Source: an uncultured Bacteroidia bacterium (GTDB lineage Bacteria > Bacteroidota > Bacteroidia > Bacteroidales > UBA932). Taken from it: a stretch of DNA of 64,000 nucleotides. The stretch spans positions 53,215-117,214 of the forward strand of contig CACZCQ010000006.1 of the NCBI GenBank assembly GCA_902779765.1, given 5' to 3'. The notes below the pieces were generated by a model. The model made no database searches. It was not told the DNA's origin and saw only the letters and a list, made by a program, of their open reading frames with translations. Shown here in pieces: positions 43,960-53,819 of this stretch (positions within the stretch are counted from its first letter, which is position 1; each line of letters begins with the position of its first letter). A program made the translations under genes and the position numbers.

Positions 43960-45114
43960 ATGACCATTACTTTAGAAAACAGGGAGATACCGGTGCTGCT
44001 TCTGACGGGCTATCTCGGAAGCGGCAAGACTACATTGTTGAACAGGATACTTTCCAACAGGAAGGGGATCAGATTCGCCGTCATTGTAAACGACATCGGC
44101 GAGATAAACATCGACGCCGACCTCATCCAGAAAGGAGGGGTGGTAGGCCAGACTGACGACAGTCTCGTCCCCCTTCAGAACGGTTGCATCTGCTGTACTT
44201 TGAAGATGGACCTCGTCAACCAGGTTAACGACCTGTGCCGGATGAACAAGTTCGACTACATCGTGATCGAGGCCAGCGGCATCTGCGAGCCGGCACCGAT
44301 CGCCCAGACCATCTGCTCCATCCCCAGGCTTGTGCCTGAGTTTTCCAGGACGAATACTCCCAAACTGGACTGCATAGTCACCATAGTGGATGCCCTGAGG
44401 ATGAGGGACGAGTTCGGCTGCGGCGATTCCCTGGACAGGCCCGACCTTGATGAAGACGATCTGGAAACACTTGTAATCCAGCAGATTGAATTCTGTAATA
44501 TGGTGCTTCTCAACAAGGCTTCCGATGTCACGCCGGAAGAACTTGCACGCGTGAGGAGTGTTGTCAAGGCGCTCAATCCAAAGGCGGTTGTCCATGAATG
44601 CGACTACGGAGACATCGATCTGGACTTGATACTGAACACCGGATTGTTCGATTTCGATAAGGTTGCTACTTCGGCGGCATGGATCAGTGCCATCGAGGGC
44701 GAGGAAGAAGGCGAACTCCATAACGAAGAATCCGGGGAGGCCCTTGAATATGGGATCGGAACATACGTATACTGCCGCCGACCCGCCCTGGACATAAACA
44801 TGTTCGATTACGTGGTGTCGAAGAAATGGCCCAAGGAGATTATCCGGGCTAAAGGGCTTTGCTACTTCGATGACGAGAAGGACAAGTGCTACCTGTTCGA
44901 GCAGTCCGGTTCCCAGAAATCCATCAAGGAAGCGGGACTGTGGTTTGCGACCATGCCGGAGGACCAGCTCGAGGAGATGATGCGCCGTGATGCCAACCTG
45001 AGGCGTGACTGGGATCCGGAATATGGGGACAGGATGGTGAAGATCGTATTCATCGGGCGCAACATGGATACAGCGCTGATAGAGAGCCTGATGGATTCGT
45101 GCCTGGAGAAATAA
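43960..45114 (+). CDS. CobW/COG0523 family GTP-binding protein
   Basis: About 384 residues from the ATG at 43960. The G3E GTPase domain has GYLGSGKTTLL (about 17-27), the metal-binding NGCICCTLK (about 71-79), and EASGICEP as switch region. A long acidic insert (EGEEEGELHNEESGE) replaces the His-rich metal loop of many relatives. The C-terminal CobW_C domain occupies about 270-375. Members insert Zn2+, Co2+ or Fe2+ into client enzymes; the metal here is unknown. A TTG at 43951 would extend the start into the -7 box, so I prefer the ATG. Confidence 0.9.
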   Translation: MTITLENREIPVLLLTGYLGSGKTTLLNRILSNRKGIRFAVIVNDIGEINIDADLIQKGGVVGQTDDSLVPLQNGCICCTLKMDLVNQVNDLCRMNKFDYIVIEASGICEPAPIAQTICSIPRLVPEFSRTNTPKLDCIVTIVDALRMRDEFGCGDSLDRPDLDEDDLETLVIQQIEFCNMVLLNKASDVTPEELARVRSVVKALNPKAVVHECDYGDIDLDLILNTGLFDFDKVATSAAWISAIEGEEEGELHNEESGEALEYGIGTYVYCRRPALDINMFDYVVSKKWPKEIIRAKGLCYFDDEKDKCYLFEQSGSQKSIKEAGLWFATMPEDQLEEMMRRDANLRRDWDPEYGDRMVKIVFIGRNMDTALIESLMDSCLEK

Positions 45115-45323
45115 AAAAAAGGTCGTTACCTCCCGGCAATGACCTTTCCCCACTTAATACAAACCTAATTATGAATAAAACGTAATGAAAAACGTATGAA
45201 GATTCTTGTTTGATTCTTCTTATTGCATTTTCCAGGCCAGACTGAAAAATTTTTTGAAAAAATCTGCAAAATTTTGATTTTTATCAGCGAACCCTTGATC
45301 CACGACCTTTAATGCCATATTCC
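45115..45323 (+). other. Intergenic region with one hairpin
   Basis: About 210 bases without a gene. It holds the hairpin GGTCGTT (45121-45127) / AATGACC (45138-45144) with one G-T pair, followed by only three T on the plus strand but by eight T on the minus strand. The rest is A+T-rich with oligo-A and oligo-T runs near 45245-45285. No clear TAnnTTTG promoter for the next gene is seen. Confidence 0.5.
45121..45147. terminator. Weak bidirectional terminator after cobW
   Basis: Seven-base stem and ten-base loop directly after the CobW stop. A-run upstream and T-run downstream make it usable in both directions. The better T-tract (eight T) is for minus-strand transcripts. Confidence 0.55.
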
Positions 45324-46100
45324 ATGAACAAAAAAAGTTTGAAACTTCTCTTCGTCATCATCTTCCTGTCCATGGGACTGCTCTCAGCGGAAGCGAGGAG
45401 AAAGCCGGTGATCGGCATAGCTCCCGGTTACAGCGGGGCCAGCAGTTCGATAGTGAACAGAAGTTATACCGATGCCGTCTACAGGGCCGGCGGAATTCCG
45501 GTGATACTGCCCCAGGTCAACGACGAGGCCGCTGCTGCCGAAATCCTCTCCAGGCTGGACGGTGTACTGTTTACCGGTGGTGTCGATATCAACCCTAAGT
45601 ATTACGGCGAGACCGTGCTCAACGATTCCGTTGAGATCGACGGCCACAGGGATACCCTGGATGTGACGTACGCGAGGGTCGCCCTGGGACTCCGTCTCCC
45701 GATCCTGGCCATATGCAGGGGTGAGCAGATGATGAACGTCGTGCTCGGAGGTTCGCTATATCAGGACCTTCCGGCCCAGAAACCATCTGAAATCGCCCAC
45801 AGGCAGTCCCCGAGCCTTACCCAGGCTACACAGAAGATCAGTGTCACCAAGGGATCCATGCTGCACAGGATCATGGGCAAGGATGTACTGGAGGTCAACT
45901 CCGCACATCATCAGGCGGTCAAGGATCCTTCTCCCAAGGTCATTGTCACCGCCTATGCCGAAGACGGTGTCGTGGAAGCTTATGAAGGGAACATCAAGGG
46001 CCAGTGGCTTCTGGCGGTACAGTTCCATCCAGAGCAGATGGTTCGTGTAGATGACAGCTGGCTGGCTTTGTTCAAAGCCTTTGTCAAGGCGGCCCGTTAA
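45324..46100 (+). CDS. Exported gamma-glutamyl-GABA hydrolase-like peptidase C26
   Basis: About 258 residues from the ATG at 45324 (a start at 45312 adds four residues before the signal). Signal peptide about 1-25. Class-I glutamine amidotransferase-like fold with nucleophile Cys131 in AICRGEQMMNVVLGG and the His/Glu pair in VQFHPEQM. Family members hydrolyse gamma-glutamyl amides. Export is unusual for the PuuD-type enzyme, whose relatives are cytoplasmic. Three bases before the GH106 gene, so co-transcribed with it. Confidence 0.85.
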   Translation: MNKKSLKLLFVIIFLSMGLLSAEARRKPVIGIAPGYSGASSSIVNRSYTDAVYRAGGIPVILPQVNDEAAAAEILSRLDGVLFTGGVDINPKYYGETVLNDSVEIDGHRDTLDVTYARVALGLRLPILAICRGEQMMNVVLGGSLYQDLPAQKPSEIAHRQSPSLTQATQKISVTKGSMLHRIMGKDVLEVNSAHHQAVKDPSPKVIVTAYAEDGVVEAYEGNIKGQWLLAVQFHPEQMVRVDDSWLALFKAFVKAAR

Positions 46101-46103
46101 CCG

Positions 46104-49100
46104 ATGGGCAGGCTTACCGTCCTGTTTGCGGTCTTTTTGACCCTGTGTCCCGGACTGCATGCGCAGACCGGAAGCCTTGCAGATATATTCAATGAACCGC
46201 CACAGGAGGCAAGGCCTCAGGTATGGTGGCACTGGATGGACGGAAACGTTTCCAGGGAGGGCATCAAAAAGGATCTGGAATGGATGAAGCGTTCCGGAAT
46301 AGGCGGCTTCCATCAGTTCGATGCCGGAGGGATAGATATGCCCCGTGCTGCCAAGGTCAAGCTCCCTTACCTGTCGGATGGTTGGAAGGATGCGTTCAGG
46401 TATTCCCTTCAACTGGCGGATTCCATGGGCCTGGAGGCGACGATAGCGAGCGCCCCGGGTTGGAGTTCGACCGGAGGAACCTGGGTGACTCCCGAGGATG
46501 CGCTGAAGAAACTGGAATGGAGGTCCGTTGACGTACTGGGCGGGAAGGTGGACATCGTGCTTCCTGACCTTTACCGGACAGTCGGGCCTTACCAGGATTA
46601 TTTCCAGGGGAACGACAGGGTGGAGATCCAGCCGTATGGGGAAGACCTCTTTGTCCTGGCGGTAAAACGCAGCCCGCGGGACCTTTCCATGGAAGGGATG
46701 GGCGCAGTGACCACCGTATCCGACACCCTCATCTCAGTATCTTTTCCCAAGCCCCGCAGGATCCGTTCATTCACTCTCAAGTCGCAGGCGATGGGCGGGC
46801 GGCCAAGGAAGGGAGAGCCAGACTGCAGGAATATCCTTGAGTACAGCAGGGACGGCAGGACCTGGAAAACCGTCCGAAAGATCCTTCCTGCCAGGATTCC
46901 ATATACCACTGAAAACATCTCTCCCGTGAGGGCCCGCTATTTCAGGGTGAGGGGGGAGAAACTGGAAGGACTCGAGCTGCATACAGTATGCAGGATAGAA
47001 CATGCCGAGGAACTGGGTGGATTCAGCAATAACTTCGATTTCAACCGTTTCCATACTCCTAAGGCAAGGGCGCCGCAGGAAGTGATCGATCTGACCGGAA
47101 AGATGGCTCCTGACGGGACGCTGTCCTGTACGCTTCCCAAGGGACGTTGGAGGATCTACCGTTTCGGATGGTCCATCACCGGCAAGGTCAATCATCCCGC
47201 TTCACCAGAAGCGACCGGCCTCGAAGTCGACAAGCTGGACAAGGATGCCTGGATGAGGTATTTCCACCATTATCTCGACCTCTATAAGGATTTGTCCGGA
47301 GGGATGCTCGGCGAAAGAGGGATCAGGTACCTGCTGACGGACAGTTACGAGGCCGGGTCATATACGTGGACTCCGTCGCTGCCTGAAGAGTTCAGGGCCA
47401 GGCGGCGCTACGACCTGCTGCCCTGGCTCCCGGTCCTCGCCGGAGAAATCCTGGGCAGTTCGGAGATGAGCGAGGGGTTCCTTTGGGACTGGCGCAAGAC
47501 ACTCGGGGAGCTCTTCTGCGAGAATTATGAAAGGATAAGCGACCTTGTGGAGGAATATGGCCTGGCCGGCAGTTATTGCGAGACCCACGAAGGGGGCAGG
47601 GCATATGTGGGAGACGGGATGGACCCGAAACTTCATTCGACTATCCCCATGGCCGCGATATGGATGGAGAATACGCCCACCGGATCGGGTGTGCCCTCAG
47701 CCATCGCCGATATCAGGGAATCCGCGTCGGCTGCCCATCTCACTGGGAAAAGGATAGTCGCGGCCGAATCATTCTCGGTCAACGGTGACGAAGGCCGTGC
47801 ATACACCTATTGTCCGGAGAATATGAAATACATAGCTGATGTTGCTCTCAGTGCAGGACTGAACAGGTTCGTGATACACGAGAGCGCCTCCCAGCCGAAT
47901 GACGCATATCTCCCCGGACTCCAGTTGTTCCGTTACGGCCAGTGGTTCCACCGCAATGAGACCTGGGGAGAGTATGCCCGGGTATTTACCGACTACCTAG
48001 CCAGATCGTCCGCTATGCTCCAGCAAGGCTCTCCGGTAGCCGATATCCTCCTGTATTATGGCGAGGACAGCAACGTCACGTCCCTCTACGGCGGGGATTC
48101 CTTCGACCTTCTGCCCGATGTCCCTCCTGGCCATGAATATGATTTCGTGAACCTTTCAGCCCTTCTGGCCATGGAACCGGACTCTTCGATGCGTTACAAG
48201 GTGCTGTGGCTTGACAGGAACTGTGAAACCATGTCGATTGAGGTACTTGTGAAGATCCAGGAGCTCGCCGATGCCGGAATAAGGATTTGCGGAAGTGCAC
48301 CAGTACGCGTAGCCGGACTGAAAGCGCTGCAGGCAGACCGGGTCTTGTTCAGGAGGCTTGTCAGGGATATCTGGAAGAGCGGCCGTTACAACGTTTTCGG
48401 AACGCTTTCCGAAGCCCTGGAAGGAGTCGAGCCCGACTGTCTTGCAAGCTTTGATGTCAAGGAGGCTTCTCCGACTGACTTCCGTTATGTACACAGGATT
48501 CTCCCTGATGGAGACCATGTTTATTGGATAAGGAATTTCTCGGGATCCGACACACGGGCAACAATCAGTTTCAGGGACCATTGCCGGAATGCCGCACTTT
48601 TCAATCCTGAGAACGGAAGTATCATACCGTTGGAACCGTCATTTGAAGGTGGCAGGGCCCGGGTCAGCATTCCCATGATTCCTTCCGACGCCTTCTTCGT
48701 CGTATTTTCCGACGGCCCGTTCGTACCTGCCGGCAGCCGGATGTGGTTCGACAGCCGTAACGAGACTCCCTCGATGTATCTGGCCCTTCAGGACGACTGG
48801 CGCGTGCATTTCTCCCAAAAGGGTGGAGGAAAGGCGGATGAGTATTACACAGAACTGCATTCGTGGACTGAAAGTACCGATCCAATAGTCAGGTATTTCT
48901 CGGGTACCGCTGTCTACACTACTGTTTTCTCGATGAGGAAGGAAAGACTGGAATCCTCAGAAAGGATCCTGCTCGACCTGGGAGATGTCAGGAACATTGC
49001 TGAGGTTACCTTGAACGGCAAACCGGCAGGAGTTCTTTGGAAGGCTCCGTTCAGGACGGAAGACATAAAACCGTTACTCCGCGAAGGGGACAATACCCTT

Positions 49101-49256
49101 GAGGTCAAGGTTACTAATCTTTGGCGCAACAGGATGATAGGAGATGTCCAACCCGGGGAAACGCATCCGGTCACTTCGATCCGTCGGTTCTACAAGGCCG
49201 GTGACCCGCTTCTCCCGTCCGGGCTCCTGGGCCCTGTGACCGTCATTGGATTGTAA
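46104..49256 (+). CDS. Glycoside hydrolase family 106 alpha-L-rhamnosidase-like protein
   Basis: 1050 residues with signal peptide (about 1-20). The N-terminal PQVWWHWMDGNVSREGIKKDLEWM and GGFHQFDAGG, APGWSSTGGTWV, and the barrel segments YEAGSYTWTPSLPEEF and FVIHESASQP are characteristic of the GH106 rhamnosidase family. The C-terminal about 150 residues are a GH2-like sugar-binding domain (DVRNIAEVTLNGKPAGVLW). It should release terminal L-rhamnose from pectin side chains or similar glycans. The 3-prime end overlaps the convergent tamB gene by 14 bases. Confidence 0.88.
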   Translation: MGRLTVLFAVFLTLCPGLHAQTGSLADIFNEPPQEARPQVWWHWMDGNVSREGIKKDLEWMKRSGIGGFHQFDAGGIDMPRAAKVKLPYLSDGWKDAFRYSLQLADSMGLEATIASAPGWSSTGGTWVTPEDALKKLEWRSVDVLGGKVDIVLPDLYRTVGPYQDYFQGNDRVEIQPYGEDLFVLAVKRSPRDLSMEGMGAVTTVSDTLISVSFPKPRRIRSFTLKSQAMGGRPRKGEPDCRNILEYSRDGRTWKTVRKILPARIPYTTENISPVRARYFRVRGEKLEGLELHTVCRIEHAEELGGFSNNFDFNRFHTPKARAPQEVIDLTGKMAPDGTLSCTLPKGRWRIYRFGWSITGKVNHPASPEATGLEVDKLDKDAWMRYFHHYLDLYKDLSGGMLGERGIRYLLTDSYEAGSYTWTPSLPEEFRARRRYDLLPWLPVLAGEILGSSEMSEGFLWDWRKTLGELFCENYERISDLVEEYGLAGSYCETHEGGRAYVGDGMDPKLHSTIPMAAIWMENTPTGSGVPSAIADIRESASAAHLTGKRIVAAESFSVNGDEGRAYTYCPENMKYIADVALSAGLNRFVIHESASQPNDAYLPGLQLFRYGQWFHRNETWGEYARVFTDYLARSSAMLQQGSPVADILLYYGEDSNVTSLYGGDSFDLLPDVPPGHEYDFVNLSALLAMEPDSSMRYKVLWLDRNCETMSIEVLVKIQELADAGIRICGSAPVRVAGLKALQADRVLFRRLVRDIWKSGRYNVFGTLSEALEGVEPDCLASFDVKEASPTDFRYVHRILPDGDHVYWIRNFSGSDTRATISFRDHCRNAALFNPENGSIIPLEPSFEGGRARVSIPMIPSDAFFVVFSDGPFVPAGSRMWFDSRNETPSMYLALQDDWRVHFSQKGGGKADEYYTELHSWTESTDPIVRYFSGTAVYTTVFSMRKERLESSERILLDLGDVRNIAEVTLNGKPAGVLWKAPFRTEDIKPLLREGDNTLEVKVTNLWRNRMIGDVQPGETHPVTSIRRFYKAGDPLLPSGLLGPVTVIGL

Positions 49257-52200
49257 AGCTGTTGACTTCCCGTTCCGCCTGTGGAGCCGTACGGCTCTGT
49301 TCCCGTTTCTTACGGCTCATGAACAGGGACTTGAAGAATTCCTTGAACGTGTTGAATTCCCTCTGGTACGTGATACCGACTCCGTTGCGCTGGGTGTTGT
49401 CCAGGTAGGTGGTATAGTCGTCCGCCGAGTGAGAGAACAGGTTGAGCCTGACCTGGCCGGGCCTGTCCAGTTTGATTTCGATGTCCAGGTCCCCGACTAC
49501 ATCGGCTCCCGCCGAGTTGCGGTATTCCCTGTTCCCGACATTTCCGTTGACGATTACCCTGTTGTTGAACAACTGGGTGGATACGGCGACATCGAATATG
49601 TTCGTGCCGCTTTCGTTGGACTGGTAGTTCAAGCCGAAGTCCAAAGGGATGTCGAGTCTCTGCAGGATGGTGTTGAGCTGTCCTGCCATGATTTCGGCGA
49701 GGTTGGAATACAGGGTGTTGGTGTTGTTGACGACTCCGGACTGTTCGTCAGGCATGAAGCTTCCGGAAATAAGGAGCGCCAGGAACTGTCTCTGCACCTT
49801 GTCCTCCGTGTTCAGGGCACTTTCCACCTTCGACTTGGTGGTGGGGTCAAGGTCGGGGACATCTATCGAGAAGGTCAACTGCGGCTCCTTCAGCTTGCCG
49901 GATATCCCGATCCCGCAATTGACGGTCCTGCGGGCGGAAACTGAAGAAGTATCAGCGATGAGCGTTGCCACAGACGCCTTCGTAGTGTACAACCCTTCGA
50001 TGTCCAGGTCGCTTTCCATCACGTCGCCGTTGAACCTGATGGAACTCCCGCGCGAAATCGTGAAGTCCCTCTGGGCTATGTCCATCGCATTGAAATGGAA
50101 GTTTCCGGTATTCAGGGTGTAATCACCGTTGATGGTGAAGAGGTCCCTGCTCGGGCGCACCATTATGTCGATGTTGCCGCGTCCGCTTCCGTTGAGGACA
50201 TTCCCCGCCGCCCTGTCGATCTCCACATAGGCCTCGGTATTCTGGTTGGCGGCGATCTTCAACCTGACTGCGAAGTCCTGTTCCTTCCGGCTCTCGGTGA
50301 CGAGCCTGTTCATCATCACGTCATACGGATCGACATAGACTTCCTTGTAGGGTTTCTTGAAGGTGAGCAGGTTGCTGTTGCCTTCCTTGGATGCATTGTC
50401 GATCGGAATATGGATCGTGCCCCTCTTGTCAGTCCGGGCATCGACATCCAGGCGTATGGCGTTGAAAGGCCCCCTGATGGTCACGTTTCCGCTTGCGAAC
50501 ACATTTCCGTAAACGGGCTGTCCGGCTCCTGCACCCATGTCTATTGCCTCCATGCGGTTCATGTCGATCCTGGTATCCATCCGGAAATCTTTCAGATGGT
50601 TGAACAGGATACCTCCCGTGAGGGTTCCTGTGCCGTCATAACGGTCTTTCAAGGCTATGTCCTCGAAGATGAGACCGTTGTCGCCGATGCTGAAAGGACC
50701 TGTTGCGAAATAAGGCACATTGGTATATGCGACCTTCAGGCATACGTTGTCGAATCTGGTGCCTTCCCCGGAGATGGACAGGTTGTCCGTCTTCCCGGAT
50801 ACCCGGACCTTGCCGCTGAGGAGTCCAGACGTTTCGCTGAATATGGATGAAAGGACAGGGGAGAGGTAACCTGCCTCCATCCCGTCCAAACTCGCAAGCA
50901 GGTCAAGGGTCTTGCCCTTCATCAGGTAATTGCCGCCTATGTCCAGGGTGCTTTTGCCATCAAGCAGGTTCCTGGCTGAGAAACGGAGCTTGCCGCTGTC
51001 GTCGAGGTCGCTTGCAATGTCCAGCAAGCCTACCCTCTTGCCGGCGACTTCCACGGAGTCGCAGACCAGTTTGAGCTCCAGTCCGGCATTGTCCTTCCAG
51101 GGCGAGGTCAGCATCCCGTGTCCGGTCGCGTGTCCGGATATACCGTACCCCTCTCCTAGGAACCTGTTGGCAAGGGCCATGTCGAACCTGACCAGGTCGA
51201 CGGTCAGGGAGTCGGGAGCGGTGGATGAGAATCCTCCGTCGATCCTGATGGACTGCCCGTTGCTCGTAGCCGACAGGTTGTCGACCTTTATGTCTTTCCC
51301 TGCAATCTCGATCGTTGAAGGAGAGATGCTCCAGTCCTCGTCATTGAACCAGATGCTGGAAGGCAGGGTCATTCCGTGGATCAGCAGTTTCCCGTCAGGT
51401 CCGCGTTCGAATTCTCCCGACAGGTAGAGTTCACCCTTATCGGTCTGTTCGGTCATGTTGTCGTATGAACTGCCTATTCCGATGTGGTTGTCCTTGGCGT
51501 AGAGAGTGAAGAAGTTGTTCTTGAGCAGCAACCCAGCCAATGCCATTTCGGATCCGGTTATGGCTCCGTTAAGGCTTCCGTCCTTGTTGTCGAAGGCGAG
51601 GTCGAGGTTCCTCAGGTAATTCTTCTTGATCGCGATCCTGGGCGACTTGACCGTTGCCTTGACATTGCCGTCCTGCGATATGTTGAGGCGGACCTTCGTG
51701 CTGTCCGCGATGTACAGGCCCGGCATCACGAAGGACAGCACGTCCCGGGCGTCGTGGACGTCGAGTTTCACGTCGTAACTGTCACCGGCCCATGACCGGG
51801 TGGTATCCTTCAGGATGACCGGCAGTTCACGCTGTACGGTCAGTTCCTTGACATCCTTGAGGATGCCTGTAAATGACCTGGTCCCTACATAGGAGGCGTT
51901 GGCGAAACCGGATTCGAGGTTGATACGGTGGACATCGTTGTTGGAATGGGACTTTATGCAGATGTCTCCGATGTCGTGGGCGCCGAGTGAATTCTCCAGG
52001 TTGAGGTCGAGGATGTCAAGGTCCCCGATTATGTCTCCGCTGTTTACCGTCATGTAATTGGCATCGATCCTTCCGGAGACTTTGGATACTCCACGCTTGT
52101 CGAAGCCGAGGGCATTGAGATCGGCGTATCCGACGTTGGCATAGAACTTATAGATGCCGTTGCTGGTCTTGTCCGAGAGAGTGAATATTCCCTGGAAGAG

Positions 52201-53745
52201 CAGGTTCAGGTTCGGATCGTTGCAGACCAGGCGCCCGTCGAAGGCCTTGTCGGTATATGTTCCCGTGGCGATGATGTCGGAATATTCATACCCGAGAGCC
52301 TGGAGTTTGTCCACGAAAAGGGAGTCGATCCTGACGGAAGGCTTGCCTCCCAGGGAAGCACCCAATTTTCCCCGCATTGTCATCCTTCCCAACTGCTTCA
52401 CACCCAAGATTTTGCCGAGGTCCAGGCTTTCAGCGTTGATGTTGCCGCTCAGGCGTTTGTCATAACCTTTCTTCAGCAGGTCCTTCATCTTGATGTCCGC
52501 CCTGACGGAGCCTGAGGAAGTGGTGGTCAGCTTTCCCTTTGCCCCAAGGTCGTCAAGGGTGCCGAGTACCGTCCCGTCGAATACCAGATGCTCACCAGGG
52601 GCGAATTTCGAAAGGTCCATCCTTGTCCCGGGTGCGAAACCCTTGATGAACCTGCCCAGTCCGTCCGACGTGAATGCAAGGTTCCCGGCCCGGAAATCGA
52701 GTATCGTGGAACCGATGTCGGGAAGCCCGTTTATCCTGCCTTGAAGGGAACCGGAAACCCTGCTCCCGGTCTCCGTGAAGTTGAACCTGTTTATCCCGAG
52801 GTCCCTTACCGTACCCTCCACGTCTGCGTTGGAGACCCTCAGGCTGATGTTGCGGTCCCTGAGCGCAGGAGCGAAATAGGACAGGCTCCTGAAATCGATG
52901 CGGCTGTCCTTGATGTTGCCGGTCATCCTGACCTCGTCCAGGAAATTGCTGAAAGAATGGGTGTCATTGTATGACATCGTGTATTCAGGCATGTTGATTA
53001 CCGACCAGTTGTCGGTCAAGTGGAGGTCTTCGATCAGTGTCATCCCATGTCCCACCCTGGTTTTCCCGGAGAGTGACTTGATGTCATATCCGCTTTTCTC
53101 GGTGGCGCTGAGGCTTTCCACGACTCCTGTCATATAGCCTTTCGCCAGGCTCAGGCTTCTGGCTGAAAGGGAATGGACCGTGATGTCCATGTCGCTCCAG
53201 TCTATCCCATGGTCTTTGGGAGGCTTCTCATTCTTCAGGTTCAACAGCCTGAACCTGAAATCCTTGGCAACGACTTTCCCGGCGTCGAAGATGTTCCCCA
53301 TTTCCTTCTTGTCTTCCTTGTCCTTCTTGGACAGGTTGAAGACCCGGCTGAGGTTGTTTCCATCCTTATCTATGACCAGGTTGAAATCCGCATCATTCAC
53401 GGTGACCCTGCGGAGATGAAGCCCTTCTTTCTTGAACAGGCCCTTGAGCGAGAATGTGGCTACCAGCGACTTTATGCTGGCGAGGGTGTCGATGGCTTCT
53501 CCGGAGGGGAGTATCGGCGGTTCGTTATCCAGGATTGCGACATCCCTGAGGGATACGGCGCTGAAAGGCTCAAGATGGATCCTGGAGAATTCTATCCTGC
53601 CATTCAATTTCTCTTCCAGGGAGGCGATGACCTTCCTGGCGATGAAGGTCTGGACTCCGGAAGTCTGGAGGAGAAGCCATAAGGCGAACAGCACAGCTGC
53701 TATCGCCACGACTACGGTCCAGAATATCTTGAAAGCCTTTTTCAC
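49243..53745 (-). CDS. tamB: Translocation and assembly module protein TamB-like
   Basis: 1500 residues. An N-terminal membrane anchor (about 8-28) is followed by an AsmA-like start (ARKVIASLEEKLNGRIEFSRI), a very long repetitive beta-rich body and a C-terminal TamB (DUF490) domain (about 1080-1480). Family members form hydrophobic grooves linking inner and outer membranes for lipid transport or beta-barrel assembly. The start is GTG at 53745; a -7 box TAACTTTG at 53752-53759 on the minus strand is only seven bases away, so either the mRNA is nearly leaderless or another promoter is used. Confidence 0.9.
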   Translation of the reverse strand: MKKAFKIFWTVVVAIAAVLFALWLLLQTSGVQTFIARKVIASLEEKLNGRIEFSRIHLEPFSAVSLRDVAILDNEPPILPSGEAIDTLASIKSLVATFSLKGLFKKEGLHLRRVTVNDADFNLVIDKDGNNLSRVFNLSKKDKEDKKEMGNIFDAGKVVAKDFRFRLLNLKNEKPPKDHGIDWSDMDITVHSLSARSLSLAKGYMTGVVESLSATEKSGYDIKSLSGKTRVGHGMTLIEDLHLTDNWSVINMPEYTMSYNDTHSFSNFLDEVRMTGNIKDSRIDFRSLSYFAPALRDRNISLRVSNADVEGTVRDLGINRFNFTETGSRVSGSLQGRINGLPDIGSTILDFRAGNLAFTSDGLGRFIKGFAPGTRMDLSKFAPGEHLVFDGTVLGTLDDLGAKGKLTTTSSGSVRADIKMKDLLKKGYDKRLSGNINAESLDLGKILGVKQLGRMTMRGKLGASLGGKPSVRIDSLFVDKLQALGYEYSDIIATGTYTDKAFDGRLVCNDPNLNLLFQGIFTLSDKTSNGIYKFYANVGYADLNALGFDKRGVSKVSGRIDANYMTVNSGDIIGDLDILDLNLENSLGAHDIGDICIKSHSNNDVHRINLESGFANASYVGTRSFTGILKDVKELTVQRELPVILKDTTRSWAGDSYDVKLDVHDARDVLSFVMPGLYIADSTKVRLNISQDGNVKATVKSPRIAIKKNYLRNLDLAFDNKDGSLNGAITGSEMALAGLLLKNNFFTLYAKDNHIGIGSSYDNMTEQTDKGELYLSGEFERGPDGKLLIHGMTLPSSIWFNDEDWSISPSTIEIAGKDIKVDNLSATSNGQSIRIDGGFSSTAPDSLTVDLVRFDMALANRFLGEGYGISGHATGHGMLTSPWKDNAGLELKLVCDSVEVAGKRVGLLDIASDLDDSGKLRFSARNLLDGKSTLDIGGNYLMKGKTLDLLASLDGMEAGYLSPVLSSIFSETSGLLSGKVRVSGKTDNLSISGEGTRFDNVCLKVAYTNVPYFATGPFSIGDNGLIFEDIALKDRYDGTGTLTGGILFNHLKDFRMDTRIDMNRMEAIDMGAGAGQPVYGNVFASGNVTIRGPFNAIRLDVDARTDKRGTIHIPIDNASKEGNSNLLTFKKPYKEVYVDPYDVMMNRLVTESRKEQDFAVRLKIAANQNTEAYVEIDRAAGNVLNGSGRGNIDIMVRPSRDLFTINGDYTLNTGNFHFNAMDIAQRDFTISRGSSIRFNGDVMESDLDIEGLYTTKASVATLIADTSSVSARRTVNCGIGISGKLKEPQLTFSIDVPDLDPTTKSKVESALNTEDKVQRQFLALLISGSFMPDEQSGVVNNTNTLYSNLAEIMAGQLNTILQRLDIPLDFGLNYQSNESGTNIFDVAVSTQLFNNRVIVNGNVGNREYRNSAGADVVGDLDIEIKLDRPGQVRLNLFSHSADDYTTYLDNTQRNGVGITYQREFNTFKEFFKSLFMSRKKREQSRTAPQAEREVNSFTIQ

Positions 53746-53751
53746 AATCTA

Positions 53752-53793
53752 CAAAGTTACCAAATAACTTTGAATATTTTTTGACTATCTTTG
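53752..53793. promoter_or_regulatory. Divergent -7 boxes for tamB and tsaD
   Basis: Minus strand TAACTTTG (53752-53759) towards tamB and plus strand TATCTTTG (53786-53793) towards tsaD, within an A+T-rich 74-base gap. Neither has a TTTG at the ideal -33 spacing. Confidence 0.45.
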
Positions 53794-53819
53794 TATTCCG
53801 TAAAAAGTCTTTGAATATC

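Noticed and set aside
43972-45153. Minus-strand ORF of 393 codons opposite cobW
   Set aside because: Antisense shadow of an intact CobW GTPase; no recognisable domain. The hairpin at 45121 would cut into its start.
45145-45320. Riboswitch upstream of the C26 peptidase gene
   Set aside because: Only A+T-rich sequence with simple oligo-A/T pairing; no conserved riboswitch core was recognisable.
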